Shown: in pieces, positions 1-8,626 of the stretch
Layout of the letters: each line of letters opens with the position of its first letter
How positions within the stretch are numbered: position 1 is the first letter of the stretch
Assembly: GCA_016742215.1 (NCBI GenBank)
Contig: JACVCC010000001.1
Location: 434,001-498,000, forward strand
Direction of reading: 5' to 3'
DNA: 64,000 nucleotides
Origin: Brevundimonas sp.
GTDB taxonomy: Bacteria; Pseudomonadota; Alphaproteobacteria; Caulobacterales; Caulobacteraceae
The notes under the pieces: model-generated
Database searches by the model: none
What the model was told of the DNA's origin: nothing
Seen by the model: only the letters and a program-made list of their open reading frames with translations
Program-made: the position numbers and the translations under genes

Positions 1-13
1 TCGGGCAGGGGCG

Positions 14-1138
14 TCACGTCCGGCTCCAGCGGTCGGGCTCCAGCGGCTGCCCGTTCCACTCGATGTCCGCCGTCATCGCCTCCGTCAACGTCCGGCCGGT
101 GCGCAAGGCGTCGCAGGCGAAGGCCGCCGCATCCACCAGCGCCCCGAGCGGGGGCAGAGGATCGCCCGGCGCCGACAGCACATCCTCGCCCAGCCCCCGC
201 GCGCCGCGGCTCCAGACGGCAGGCCCCAGGCATCGCGATCGGTTCGACATCTGCGCTCGCCCCCGCCCCATCAGCGCCCGGCCGAAGTCCGCGCTGCGGT
301 CGAACAGGTGCACGCCGCTGGTCGCGCGCGGATTGCACTCGATCAGCCACGGCCGACCGTCGGCGTCGATCACCGCGTCGAACGACAGCTGCCCGTCGCC
401 GGCCCAGGCTGCCAGAGGCTCGATCATGCGCCGCAGCCGCTCCGTCTGTTCCGGCCCCAGCGGCTGGAACGCCAGCGCGGCGCCGCCACGGCTGCGCAGG
501 GGAGAGCCGTAAGCCGACAGGGCGTCGATCCGTCCGTCGTTGCAGACGGCATAGACGCTGACGTCCTCGCCCCGGATGCGCTGCTGTACGGCCCAGGGCT
601 CGGTCGGCGAGGGACGCAGCGCCTGCACCTGCTCCGGCGTCGGCCCCACCAGCGTTCTCGCTCCGAACCGCGACCAGACCGGCTTCAGCACCAGCGCCTC
701 CAGCCCGTCGCGCGGCAGGGCGGCGGCCTCCCTCACCGTCCGGGTCTCGGGCGCGTCCACCCCCAGCGTCCGGCACAGGGCGGCGAACCGGTCCTTGGCG
801 TGCAGGTCCGCCAGCCGTCCGGCCTCCGGCGCGAACAGCCGGTCGGCGAACCCGTCGACGGCGGCCAGGGCGGACAGGTGGAAGACCTCCTCGCAGGTCG
901 GGATGATCCGCACCGGATCCAGCCGCGCGATCAGCGCCCGCACATCCTGCGCGAACCGGGCCGGCGTCTGAACCGGCGCGGCGTACCGGTGCACGGGTCC
1001 CGCCGTCCGCGACCAGCGCGCCAGCCGCGCGGGGCTGCAGTCGGCCAGATGCGGCTCGAACCCCGCCGCGCGCAGGCTGCGCGCCAGATCCAGCGCCGCC
1101 GCCGCCCGCGCCCCGGTGATCAGGACCCGCTCAGCCAT
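14..1138 (-). CDS. ATP-grasp domain protein, last gene of a five-gene operon
   Basis: A 374-residue protein with the fold signs of an ATP-grasp ligase (carbamoyl-phosphate synthase large-chain type). It opens with a Rossmann-like MAERVLITGARAA segment. A central lysine segment (LVLKPVWSRFG) and a C-terminal metal/ATP site (LSFDAVIDADGRPWLIECNPRATSG, with the E-x-N pair) follow. Such enzymes join a carboxylate to an amine or thiol through an acyl-phosphate; the substrate here is unknown. Its start overlaps the end of the upstream adenylate-forming gene by 8 bp, so the two are probably translationally coupled. As the only amide-bond-type ligase in the operon it may perform a late conjugation step (inference). 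Confidence 0.8.
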   Translation of the reverse strand: MAERVLITGARAAAALDLARSLRAAGFEPHLADCSPARLARWSRTAGPVHRYAAPVQTPARFAQDVRALIARLDPVRIIPTCEEVFHLSALAAVDGFADRLFAPEAGRLADLHAKDRFAALCRTLGVDAPETRTVREAAALPRDGLEALVLKPVWSRFGARTLVGPTPEQVQALRPSPTEPWAVQQRIRGEDVSVYAVCNDGRIDALSAYGSPLRSRGGAALAFQPLGPEQTERLRRMIEPLAAWAGDGQLSFDAVIDADGRPWLIECNPRATSGVHLFDRSADFGRALMGRGRAQMSNRSRCLGPAVWSRGARGLGEDVLSAPGDPLPPLGALVDAAAFACDALRTGRTLTEAMTADIEWNGQPLEPDRWSRT

Positions 1139-2387
1139 CGATCCAGCGCACGCGCCGGCGTTTGACCACGATCTCCGGCGGCATGCCGTCCGGCGTCACC
1201 GGCAGCTCGAGCCCGCGCCGTCGCAGCAACTCCCGCACCGCGTCGGTCGCTGCGGTGACATCGTCGGGCGCGGCCTCGACCGTCACGCCGCCCGGCCCGG
1301 CGACCGCCCGCCATTCCGCCTCTGCGCCGATGGCCTCGCACACCGCATCGTCCACCGCGCGCGGCGGGATCGCCACCTCGCCCCAGCGCCACAGGTCCTC
1401 CAGCCGCCCCTCCACCGGCCGGATCGCCTGCAGCGGCGAGCGGCAGATGCAGGTCGTCGGCTCCAGCAGATCGCCCAGCCGCACCCGCACCATCGGCTGG
1501 GTGGTGCGTCTCAGATCGGTGATGATCGGCACGAACCGGTTCGTGCCTGGCACGACTTCGCGCTCGACCACCAGCACATCCTCGTTCAGATGCAGGGTCC
1601 CCAGCCGGCAGGGTGAGGCGAGGAAGCCTTCGGTGGCCTGATAGATCGGCGTGGGCCGGCTCTCGAGCACCGCCTCGATCCAGTCCCGCTCGGCGTCGCC
1701 CATGGGCTCGGCGCCTTGCAGCAGGCGACGCGGCGTCCACGGCGCGCCGGTCTCCACCCGCCGCGCCAGATCGGCCAGCACATGGGAAGGGGCGATCACC
1801 ACGTCCGGGGCGAAAGCCGCCAGCCGCTTGATCCGCTCCTCGCCCGGCGTCTCCAGCCCGAGGAACAGGAAGTGGAACGGCCCGGCGCCGGTGACGTCGC
1901 TGTAGAGGCTGGAGGTGGCCCGCAGGCACAGGGCGATCTTCGCGCCGCGGATCAGGGCCAATCGCGGCAGCAGGCGCGCGATCAGATGGCCGAGGTACCC
2001 GGCGCGCTCCGCCCGGCTGCTCAGGAACAGACCCCGGAGTCCGCCGGACGATCCGGACGAGAAACCCGCCGACACGCCCGGCCGGACCTCGCCCGCACCG
2101 CCGGTCTCGGCATCCCGCGCCGCCGCCTCGGCCTCCGCCCGCGTCAGGCCAAGGGTGTTCCACTGTTCGAAGTCGCGCCGCACCTCGTCCGGCGACACGA
2201 TCGGGAAGGCCTCAAGCGGCTGTCCCGCCAGATGCGCCACCGCCGGCGTGCGGGCGAGAACCGGCGTCATCCGCGCCCACAGCCGCGCCTGCCGCGCCTC
2301 GATATCCGCGCGCGTCCGCAGCCGCGCCGCGCTCCAGCGGGCGGCGATCCAGCTTTTCAGGACGGCCGATCGATCAACCGTCGCCAC
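1131..2387 (-). CDS. CapK/PaaK-like adenylate-forming enzyme (F390 synthetase-related)
   Basis: A 418-residue protein of the COG1541 type (PaaK/CapK/coenzyme F390 synthetase-like). The phosphate-binding loop is FSSGSSGGLRG at about residues 109-119, and the C-terminal half carries the R-x-R-x-GD segment and an IRPVEGRLEDLW motif typical of this adenylate-forming family. It should activate a carboxylic acid as an acyl-AMP; the acceptor is not predictable. The start is GTG at 2387, overlapping the metallo-hydrolase stop by 14 bp; no closer ATG exists. It sits in a tight minus-strand operon with ketoacyl synthase, SDR and MBL genes, implying a shared pathway. Confidence 0.75.
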   Translation of the reverse strand: MATVDRSAVLKSWIAARWSAARLRTRADIEARQARLWARMTPVLARTPAVAHLAGQPLEAFPIVSPDEVRRDFEQWNTLGLTRAEAEAAARDAETGGAGEVRPGVSAGFSSGSSGGLRGLFLSSRAERAGYLGHLIARLLPRLALIRGAKIALCLRATSSLYSDVTGAGPFHFLFLGLETPGEERIKRLAAFAPDVVIAPSHVLADLARRVETGAPWTPRRLLQGAEPMGDAERDWIEAVLESRPTPIYQATEGFLASPCRLGTLHLNEDVLVVEREVVPGTNRFVPIITDLRRTTQPMVRVRLGDLLEPTTCICRSPLQAIRPVEGRLEDLWRWGEVAIPPRAVDDAVCEAIGAEAEWRAVAGPGGVTVEAAPDDVTAATDAVRELLRRRGLELPVTPDGMPPEIVVKRRRVRWIDG

Positions 2388-3219
2388 GGGGCGTGTCCGT
2401 CTGCACCTCGCCGCAATGCGACGGGGTCAGCACCAGTTCCGGATTGCGCGCCCACAGGCGATGCAGGGCGTTCAGCGTGCTGCGGTACGGGCCGGTGTCG
2501 CCCAGCAGGGCGGTGGTCAGGCGCGGCGGCGGCATGTCGTCTCGCACCTGTCCGCTGGACCAGGCCGCGTCGGCGATCAGGAAGCGCGTCCGGTCGTCCG
2601 CCTCGCGCACCACCAGCCCCCAGTGTCCCGGACAATGCCCCGGCAGATGCACCGCCAGCAGGGACCCGTCGCCCAGCAGGTCGACCCCCGTCTCGAACGG
2701 GCTCAGGTCCGGGCCCAGTGCGACCTGAGGCTGATCCTCGAAGAAGTCGGCGCGGGCATCCACATCGTCGGGCACCAGCCCGGCCAGAATGCCCTGCCGG
2801 ACCCGTCCGAACCGTCCGCCGCGCCGCACCCGCTCCAGCCCGGCCCGGGCGCAGAAGACGCGGGCGTTCGGGAACCGGTGCAGGCCCGCGACATGGTCGC
2901 CGTGGAAGTGAGAGACGACGACGGCCGTCACGTTCTCAGGCTTCACCCCGAACCGGGGCAACTGGTCCACCACCGCCTGCCCGAACGGCAGTTCCACCGG
3001 CGTCGCCCAGTGGTACAGCACCTCGGGCCAGCTGCGCGTCGCGGCGAAGAAGGCCGGGTCGTAGCCCGTGTCGAACAGGATCGCGCCCTCCTCGGGGTGC
3101 AGGATCAGGGCGGCCAGAGCGGGGAAGACGACCGGCTTCAGGCTGCCGTCCCGGCGCGTCATCACCTCCGGATGCGAGCAGGCTCCTGCGCGCAGGATGT
3201 GGACGCGACAGCGCCTCAT
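2374..3219 (-). CDS. MBL-fold metallo-hydrolase (lactonase-like)
   Basis: A 281-residue metallo-beta-lactamase-fold protein. The zinc motif H-x-H-x-D-H is present as HFHGDH at residues 104-109, preceded by LFDTGYDP and followed by a second ligand region (HLPGHCPGHWG) and a late Asp (LIADAAW), as in AHL-lactonase-like MBL enzymes. It begins at the ATG at 3219, which forms an ATGA overlap with the SDR stop; longer in-frame extensions upstream lie inside the SDR gene and are not credible. It probably hydrolyses an ester, thioester or lactone intermediate of the operon pathway (inference). Confidence 0.8.
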   Translation of the reverse strand: MRRCRVHILRAGACSHPEVMTRRDGSLKPVVFPALAALILHPEEGAILFDTGYDPAFFAATRSWPEVLYHWATPVELPFGQAVVDQLPRFGVKPENVTAVVVSHFHGDHVAGLHRFPNARVFCARAGLERVRRGGRFGRVRQGILAGLVPDDVDARADFFEDQPQVALGPDLSPFETGVDLLGDGSLLAVHLPGHCPGHWGLVVREADDRTRFLIADAAWSSGQVRDDMPPPRLTTALLGDTGPYRSTLNALHRLWARNPELVLTPSHCGEVQTDTPRGDG

Positions 3220-4205
3220 GCGCGCGCGGCCAGCGTCGGCGCCACCTCCATGGCGGTCTCCACCGCGTCGAACTCCGGCTCGTAGTCGATCAGCGCCTTC
3301 GCTCCGCTCAGATCGAACGCCTGCGACCAGGCCAGGGTCGACAGGGTGTAGGGCGTCAGCACCGGTTCGGGTTGCCCGGGCAGGATGCGGCTGACACCCT
3401 CGGAGATCACGGACAGCACCTGGCCGACGGGCAGGGGCACCGGCATGATCTTCACCTCGACACCCAGCGTCTGACCCAGCCGTTCGACCAGAGTCGCGAT
3501 GGGCAGGGGTCGGCCGCTGGTGATGTTGACCGCCCGACCACCGGCCCGCTCGCGGTGCTGGTCTGCCAGCAGCAGGGCGCGCGCGGCGTCGCGGCGATCC
3601 GTCAGCTCCACCAGCGCCTCGCCACGACGGAACAGGGGGAACCGGCCCTTCGTCACCAGCCGCAGGATGCGCGGAAGCAGCACCGCATCGTCCGGCCCGA
3701 CGATGGCGCGCGGGCGAAGCGACACGGTGCGGAAACCCGGCCGGTCGGCGGCGCGGACGATAGTCTCGGCCTCGCCCTTGGTGCGGGCATAGGCATTCAG
3801 CGGCTTCTCGGGCCAGGGCGTCGCCTCGGTGATCCCGGTCTGGTCCTGCCAGCGAGCATAGACCGACGGCGAGGAGACGAAGATGAAGCCGTCCGCCCCC
3901 GCTGCCTGCGCCGAGGCCAGCAGCCGCCGGGTCAGCTCGACGTTCGCCCGCTCGAAGTCCGCGTCGGGTCCCCACGGGCTGGACAGGGCCGCGGCATGGA
4001 AGATGACGTCGATATCCGAGCAGGCGGCGTCCGTCTGGTCCATAAGGTCGCCGGCGAAGATCTCGGCGCCCATGCTCTTCAGCCGCCTCAGCGCAGCCGG
4101 CTGCCGACCGGATGCCCGCACCGCGTAGCCGGCGACGATCAGGGCCGCGACGACCGCCAGACCCAGCCCGCCGGTGGCTCCGGTAACCAGCGCCCGGCGG
4201 CTCAT
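3216..4205 (-). CDS. Extended SDR / NAD(P)-dependent epimerase-dehydratase family protein
   Basis: A 329-residue extended short-chain dehydrogenase. The N-terminal dinucleotide motif is TGATGGLG (residues 8-15), the catalytic pair is Tyr139-x3-Lys143 (YARTK), and the serine lies in FVSSPSVY near residue 111. It resembles 3-beta-hydroxysteroid dehydrogenase/OleD-like reductases rather than sugar-nucleotide epimerases, but this rests on general pattern only. It overlaps the upstream ketoacyl synthase stop and the downstream MBL start by 4 bp each. It would fit as the enzyme reducing the beta-keto product of that synthase (inference). Confidence 0.8.
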   Translation of the reverse strand: MSRRALVTGATGGLGLAVVAALIVAGYAVRASGRQPAALRRLKSMGAEIFAGDLMDQTDAACSDIDVIFHAAALSSPWGPDADFERANVELTRRLLASAQAAGADGFIFVSSPSVYARWQDQTGITEATPWPEKPLNAYARTKGEAETIVRAADRPGFRTVSLRPRAIVGPDDAVLLPRILRLVTKGRFPLFRRGEALVELTDRRDAARALLLADQHRERAGGRAVNITSGRPLPIATLVERLGQTLGVEVKIMPVPLPVGQVLSVISEGVSRILPGQPEPVLTPYTLSTLAWSQAFDLSGAKALIDYEPEFDAVETAMEVAPTLAARA

Positions 4206-5197
4206 GTCCGCACCACCATGGCGGCGGCGCTGATGCCGGCGGCGGTTCCCAGCAGAAGCACGGTCTTGCCCGGACCCAGCCGTTCCGCCGCATGGGCCTC
4301 GACCAGTGTGGTCGGCACGGAGGCAGCGATCTGGTTGCCGTGCGTGTTGAAGATATCGACCACCCGCGCCGGGTCTCCGCCCATCAGCCTGCGCAGATGT
4401 TCCAGTCCAGGGGCGCTGGCCTGATGCGGCACGATGAGATCGACGGTCTCGCGGTTCAGCCCGGCCTCGCCCAGCACCCGGTCGATCAGTACCGGCAGCG
4501 AGCGGGCGGCGGCCTTGAAGATGCCGAACGGGTCCATGTGGAAGCGCGCGCCCTCGGCCAGGGCCTCGAAGCCGTCGGCGATGCGGACACGGGTGCCGCC
4601 CGAACGCAGGGTCGCCAGATCCTTGCCATCGCCATAGGTCTCGAAGCCGCGCGCCAGCAGGCCCGGCCCGGCGGTGCCGGTTCCGGCCTCGATACAGACC
4701 GCCGCGGCCCCGTCGCCGAAGATGGCGGCCGATGGCGGATTGGCCCAGTCCAGCCCCGCCGAGGCGATGTCGCTGGACACGATCAGGGCGCGGCGGAAGC
4801 GTCCGCTCTCGAAGCCCATGGCCACGACGTCCAGCGCGGTCACGAAGGACAGGCAGGTCTGGTTCACGTCGAACGCCCAGATGCCCGACTTGCCCAGCCC
4901 CAGCGCCTCCTGGATCAGCACGGAGGTGCCGGGGATGGGCTGTTCCATCACCCCACAGGCGCCGATCAGGACGTCGAGGTCCGAGGCCTGCCAGCCGGCC
5001 ATGGCCAGCGCTCGTCGCGCGGCCTCCGCGCCCATCATGGAGGTGGTCTCGTCCGGCCCGGCCACGCCCCGCGAGGCAATGCCGAACTGTTGTGCGGTCC
5101 AGCCCTCGGCCTGCCCGAAGATCGGGTCCAGCGCGCTGGAAGGCCTCTGTTCCTTCGGGGCGTACAGCCCGAAGCCGGCGAACGTCATCGGCGTCAT
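4202..5197 (-). CDS. 3-oxoacyl-ACP synthase III / OleA-like thiolase-fold enzyme, first gene of the operon
   Basis: A 331-residue thiolase-fold condensing enzyme. The KAS III triad is complete: Cys115 (NQTCLSF), His258 (VPHQAS) and Asn288 (NTHGNQIAAS). It should perform a decarboxylative or head-to-head Claisen condensation of acyl thioesters. I chose the start at 5197 (MTPMTF); a start nine bases downstream is equally possible, and longer extensions run back toward dctD. It is first in the five-gene minus-strand operon ending at position 14. No acyl carrier protein gene is nearby, which slightly favours acyl-CoA substrates as in OleA. Confidence 0.82.
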   Translation of the reverse strand: MTPMTFAGFGLYAPKEQRPSSALDPIFGQAEGWTAQQFGIASRGVAGPDETTSMMGAEAARRALAMAGWQASDLDVLIGACGVMEQPIPGTSVLIQEALGLGKSGIWAFDVNQTCLSFVTALDVVAMGFESGRFRRALIVSSDIASAGLDWANPPSAAIFGDGAAAVCIEAGTGTAGPGLLARGFETYGDGKDLATLRSGGTRVRIADGFEALAEGARFHMDPFGIFKAAARSLPVLIDRVLGEAGLNRETVDLIVPHQASAPGLEHLRRLMGGDPARVVDIFNTHGNQIAASVPTTLVEAHAAERLGPGKTVLLLGTAAGISAAAMVVRT

Positions 5198-5250
5198 GGA
5201 CGAATACCTAGCCCTGCGCGCGAACACCGTCCATCGCGGTTCGTCGCAAG

Positions 5251-6585
5251 CTACCGTCTGTGCTGCGCCGGCTGGATCTGGTGCCGCGCCATCTTGTCGT
5301 AGAGAGTCTTGCGCGGCAGCCCGAGCGTCTCGGTGACCCTCCTGATGTCCCCGTTCCACGCGGTCAGGGCCTCGCGGATCAGCTCGGCCTCATAGCGGGC
5401 GACCTTGTCCGCCAGCCGCTCTCCGTCGGCCGCCTCGCCGGCCGCAGGGCCCAGGCCGACCACGACCTGATTGGCGAAGTTGGACAGCTCCCGCAGATTG
5501 CCCGGCCAGTCGTGCTCCAGCAGCCGGCGGCGCACCGCATGGTCGATCGGGGGCAGGGGACGGCCCAGCCGGTCGGCCGCCCGGCTCATGAAGCGGGCGA
5601 ACAGCATGGGAATGTCGTCGCGCCGCTCGCGCAGGGGAGGGGTGCGCAGTCGCACGACGTTCAGGCGGTAGTAGAGGTCCTCTCCGAGATCGCCGCGCGT
5701 CACCGCAGCGGCCGGGTCGGCGCGGGTCGCGGCCAGCACCCGCAGGTCCAGCGCCTGCGGTTCCGAGGCGCCCAGCGGCAGGATCTCGCGCTCCTCCAGC
5801 ACCCGCAGCAGCATCAGCTGGACCGCGCGCGGGGCCTGGTCGACCTCGTCAAGGAACAGGCTGCCCTGATGCGACTGGGCGATCTGTCCGTCCCGCCGAC
5901 GCAGGGCGCCGGGGAAGGCGCCGGCCTCGTGGCCGAACAACTGCCCCTTGGCGTCGCTCTCGGGCAGGGCGGCGCAGGCGACGGGAACGAAGGGTTTGAG
6001 TCGACGACGGCTGGCGTTGTGGATCGCCCGCGCCACCGCCTCCTTGCCCGCTCCGGTTTCGCCCTCGATCAGGACGTCGACGTGGGCGTCGGCCAGCTGG
6101 GTGATGGCCGTGCGCAGGGCCACGATGGCGGCGCTGTCGCCGCTCAGCGGAATGGCCCAGTCGCCCTCGGCCGCCAGGGCGCTGAGGCGGCGGTTGTCCA
6201 GCACCAGCGATCGCTTCTCCAGCGCCCGGCGCAGGGTGTCGATCAGCCGTTCGGGCGCGAAGGGCTTGGTCAGGAAGTCATAGGCGCCGCGCTTCATCGC
6301 CTCGACCGCCTCGGCCACGTCGCCATGACCGGTGATGATGACGACGGGCAGATCCGGATCGTCGGCCAGCAATCGGTCGGTCAGCTGGCGGCCGTCCATG
6401 CCGGGCATGCGCAGGTCGGTGACCACTACCCCCTCGAACCCGGCGTCCAGCGCCTTCAGCGCCGCCTCGCCCGACGGGAACTGCGTCACCTTCAGGTCCT
6501 CCAGCTCCAGCCGTTCGGCCAGAGCGGTGCGGAAGGCCTCGTCGTCCTCGACCAGAGCCACGCGGTTGAGGGTCTTGAAGCTCAT
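5251..6585 (-). CDS. dctD: DctD-family sigma-54-type response regulator
   Basis: A 444-residue three-domain activator. The receiver domain has phospho-acceptor Asp57 (VVTDLRMPGMDG) and KPF at 107-109. The AAA+ domain has Walker A GETGAGKE at about 175-182 and Walker B GSLFLDEVDQ. A Fis-type helix-turn-helix (RRVTETLGLPRKTLYDKM) lies at the C terminus. The sigma-54 contact loop reads GAFPGA (residues 222-227), not the canonical GAFTGA. It is co-transcribed after dctB with an ATGA overlap, and divergent dctA is the obvious target. Function: DctB-dependent activation of C4-dicarboxylate uptake. Confidence 0.88.
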   Translation of the reverse strand: MSFKTLNRVALVEDDEAFRTALAERLELEDLKVTQFPSGEAALKALDAGFEGVVVTDLRMPGMDGRQLTDRLLADDPDLPVVIITGHGDVAEAVEAMKRGAYDFLTKPFAPERLIDTLRRALEKRSLVLDNRRLSALAAEGDWAIPLSGDSAAIVALRTAITQLADAHVDVLIEGETGAGKEAVARAIHNASRRRLKPFVPVACAALPESDAKGQLFGHEAGAFPGALRRRDGQIAQSHQGSLFLDEVDQAPRAVQLMLLRVLEEREILPLGASEPQALDLRVLAATRADPAAAVTRGDLGEDLYYRLNVVRLRTPPLRERRDDIPMLFARFMSRAADRLGRPLPPIDHAVRRRLLEHDWPGNLRELSNFANQVVVGLGPAAGEAADGERLADKVARYEAELIREALTAWNGDIRRVTETLGLPRKTLYDKMARHQIQPAQHRR

Positions 6586-8396
6586 TTCGCCCCCGGCAGG
6601 ATGATGCGGAACGTCGCGCCGGTTCCGGCGTCGTCGTGGACCAGTTCGCCGCCGAAGCCCGCAACGATGTCCCGGCTGATCACGAGGCCCAGCCCCAGCC
6701 CGTCCGCCTTGTCGGTGGTGAACGGGGTGAACAGGCGGTCGCGCACGGCCTCGGATAGGCCCGGCCCGTTGTCGACCACGCTGACCACCACCTTGCGGCC
6801 CTTCGTCTCGACCGAGACAGCAATGCGGGGCGAGGGGACGCCCTCGACCGCCTCAATGGCGTTCTGCAGCAGGTTCAGCACCACCTGCTCCAGCCGGTTT
6901 CGCTCGGCCTTCACCATCAAATCCGGCTGCTCCGGCGTCCGCTCAAGCGTCACGCCTCGCTCGCGCAGCCGCGCCCCGGCGAGCATCAGGGCGCCGTCGA
7001 TGGCGGCCTCCACGCTGACCGCCACGGGGCCCGAGCGGGTCTTGCGCGAGAAGGCGCGCAGCTCGTCGGTGATCGCCCCGACCCGCTCGGTCAGTTCGCC
7101 GATCCGGTTCAGCTGACGCGCCGCGGCGTCCGCGTCGCTGCGCTGCAGATAGACGCCGGCCGTGTCCGCATGGGTGCGGATGGCGGCCACCGGCTGGTTG
7201 ATCTCGTGAGCGACCCCGGCGGCGATCTGGCCCAGCGTGGCCAGCTTGTTGGCCTGGATCAGCTCGTCCTGCAGATCCTGCCGGTTCTTTTCCAGCCGCC
7301 GGCGCTCGTCGATCTCGTGACTCAGCCGGTCGTTGGCGGTGCGCAGCTCGACGGTGCGCAGATCAATCTGCCGCTCCAGCTCAGCCCGGGCTGCCTCTTC
7401 CTCCGCGGCGCGGGCGCGGGCGCGCTGGCGGCGGCGCAGCAGAACCCCGGTCAGACCGGCCAACAGGGCCACGCTCAGCAGCGCCACCACCCGCGCGCCC
7501 AGCGTCGCGCGCGTGATCGCGGCCCCGGCCGGCTGCAGCAGATGCAAGCTCCAGCCGAGTTCCGGAATGGGCGCGGACACGCGGGCGTAGGTGTCGGACG
7601 GCACGTCGCGAGACAGGCTGATCATGCCGGGCGTCAGGGCGTCGAACGGCAGCGTCGACAGATCGGCCCGGCCCGAGGTCTGGTCCACCGCAAGCCGTCG
7701 CCGACGCTCCGACCCCAGCTCGCCCGTTGTATGGAACCGCCATTTCGAGACGGTGGTGATCAGCACCACGCCGTCGCCATCCGTCACATAGGTCGGCTCG
7801 CCCGAGGCGCGCCAGTCCGCCTCCAAGGCATCGAACTCCACCTTGGCGACCATGACGCCCAGCGCTCGCCCGCTCGCGTCCGTCACCCGCCTGGCCAGAT
7901 AGAGGCCGGGCCGGTTGCTGACCGTGCCGAGCGCGAAGAAGCTGGCCTGACCGTCCCGCATCGCCTCGTGGAAATAGGGACGGAAGCGATAGTCCGAGCC
8001 GACAAAGCTGATCGGCTCGCGCCAGTTGCTGGCCGCCAGCGCCAGGCCGTCGGCGTCCAGTGCATAGATGACGGCCGCGCGCGTCTCGCGGGCCAGACCC
8101 TCCAGCTTCCGGTTCAGGCGGTCGACCGTTGCGGGGTTGGTATCGCGCAGCAGGGCATGCACGTCCGGGTCCTGCGCCAGCACCATCGGCAGGGACCGGT
8201 GCCGTTCCAGCTCGCTGCGCAGCACGGCGGCGTGCAGGGCGGTGGCGGCTCTCGCCTGACGCAGGGCGTCGCCCTCCGCCTCGCGCCTGGCGACCTCGCC
8301 TGCCGCAAAAACCGCGACGAAGGCGACGACCAGCCAGACCGCGCCGAACGCGCGCCATTGTCCCCGGACTGTCTCCAGAATCCGCATCCGTTGCAC
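6582..8396 (-). CDS. dctB: DctB-family C4-dicarboxylate sensor histidine kinase
   Basis: A 604-residue membrane kinase. An N-terminal membrane segment (about 17-33) is followed by a long periplasmic sensor with double-PAS/dCache features, a second membrane segment (about 295-315), a coiled-coil linker, an H-box ([16 protein letters not shown]) and an HATPase_c domain with N, G1 and G2 boxes ([28 protein letters not shown]). This matches the DctB family in size and order. The start is GTG at 8396, or the ATG nine bases in; neither has a clear Shine-Dalgarno. It directly precedes dctD, with a 4-bp overlap. Confidence 0.88.
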   Translation of the reverse strand: MQRMRILETVRGQWRAFGAVWLVVAFVAVFAAGEVARREAEGDALRQARAATALHAAVLRSELERHRSLPMVLAQDPDVHALLRDTNPATVDRLNRKLEGLARETRAAVIYALDADGLALAASNWREPISFVGSDYRFRPYFHEAMRDGQASFFALGTVSNRPGLYLARRVTDASGRALGVMVAKVEFDALEADWRASGEPTYVTDGDGVVLITTVSKWRFHTTGELGSERRRRLAVDQTSGRADLSTLPFDALTPGMISLSRDVPSDTYARVSAPIPELGWSLHLLQPAGAAITRATLGARVVALLSVALLAGLTGVLLRRRQRARARAAEEEAARAELERQIDLRTVELRTANDRLSHEIDERRRLEKNRQDLQDELIQANKLATLGQIAAGVAHEINQPVAAIRTHADTAGVYLQRSDADAAARQLNRIGELTERVGAITDELRAFSRKTRSGPVAVSVEAAIDGALMLAGARLRERGVTLERTPEQPDLMVKAERNRLEQVVLNLLQNAIEAVEGVPSPRIAVSVETKGRKVVVSVVDNGPGLSEAVRDRLFTPFTTDKADGLGLGLVISRDIVAGFGGELVHDDAGTGATFRIILPGAK

Positions 8397-8397
8397 A

Positions 8398-8446
8398 ATG
8401 CGGATTTTCGCATGAATGGCCAGAGTGGATGTGCGGAAATCCGCAC
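8398..8446. promoter_or_regulatory. Pair of DctD-type upstream activator sites in the dctB-dctA intergenic region
   Basis: Two 16-bp inverted repeats, ATGCGGATTTTCGCAT (8398-8413, near-perfect) and GTGCGGAAATCCGCAC (8431-8446, perfect with a 2-bp spacer), have centres 33 bp apart, about three helical turns. Paired palindromes of the form GTGCG-N6-CGCAC upstream of dctA are the known arrangement for DctD binding in rhizobia (from memory). They lie between the divergent dctBD and dctA genes. Confidence 0.6.
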
Positions 8447-8526
8447 TCTCAATCTTCTTCCGACCCGTCCGGTCAACGAAAGTCTTTTGAAATCAACCCA
8501 AAACGCCCCGGCTGCGATCCGCTTGT

Positions 8527-8541
8527 CGGTGCGCCGCCCGC
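8527..8541 (+). promoter_or_regulatory. Weak candidate -24/-12 (sigma-54) element for dctA
   Basis: CGGTGCGCCGCCCGC has GG and GC separated by ten bases, as sigma-54 promoters require, but lacks the TT before GC and most of the TGGCAC box. In such GC-rich DNA this match could be chance. No better -24/-12 element is seen between the activator sites and the dctA start. Confidence 0.2.
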
Positions 8542-8626
8542 ATCCCGATACTTGACCCAAGCCGCCGCGTCAGACGGGGTCGTTGCGTACGAAGTCGCGC
8601 CCCGCGACTTCGAGGGAGGATTCGAG

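Noticed and set aside
1716..4424. A 902-codon open frame on the plus strand
   Set aside because: It runs antisense through four genes with clear family motifs; its Arg/Pro/Gly-rich translation is typical of GC-rich shadow frames.
8447..8626. A clear sigma-54 promoter for dctA
   Set aside because: Only one weak GG-N10-GC match (8527-8541) without TT before GC; not enough for a confident call.
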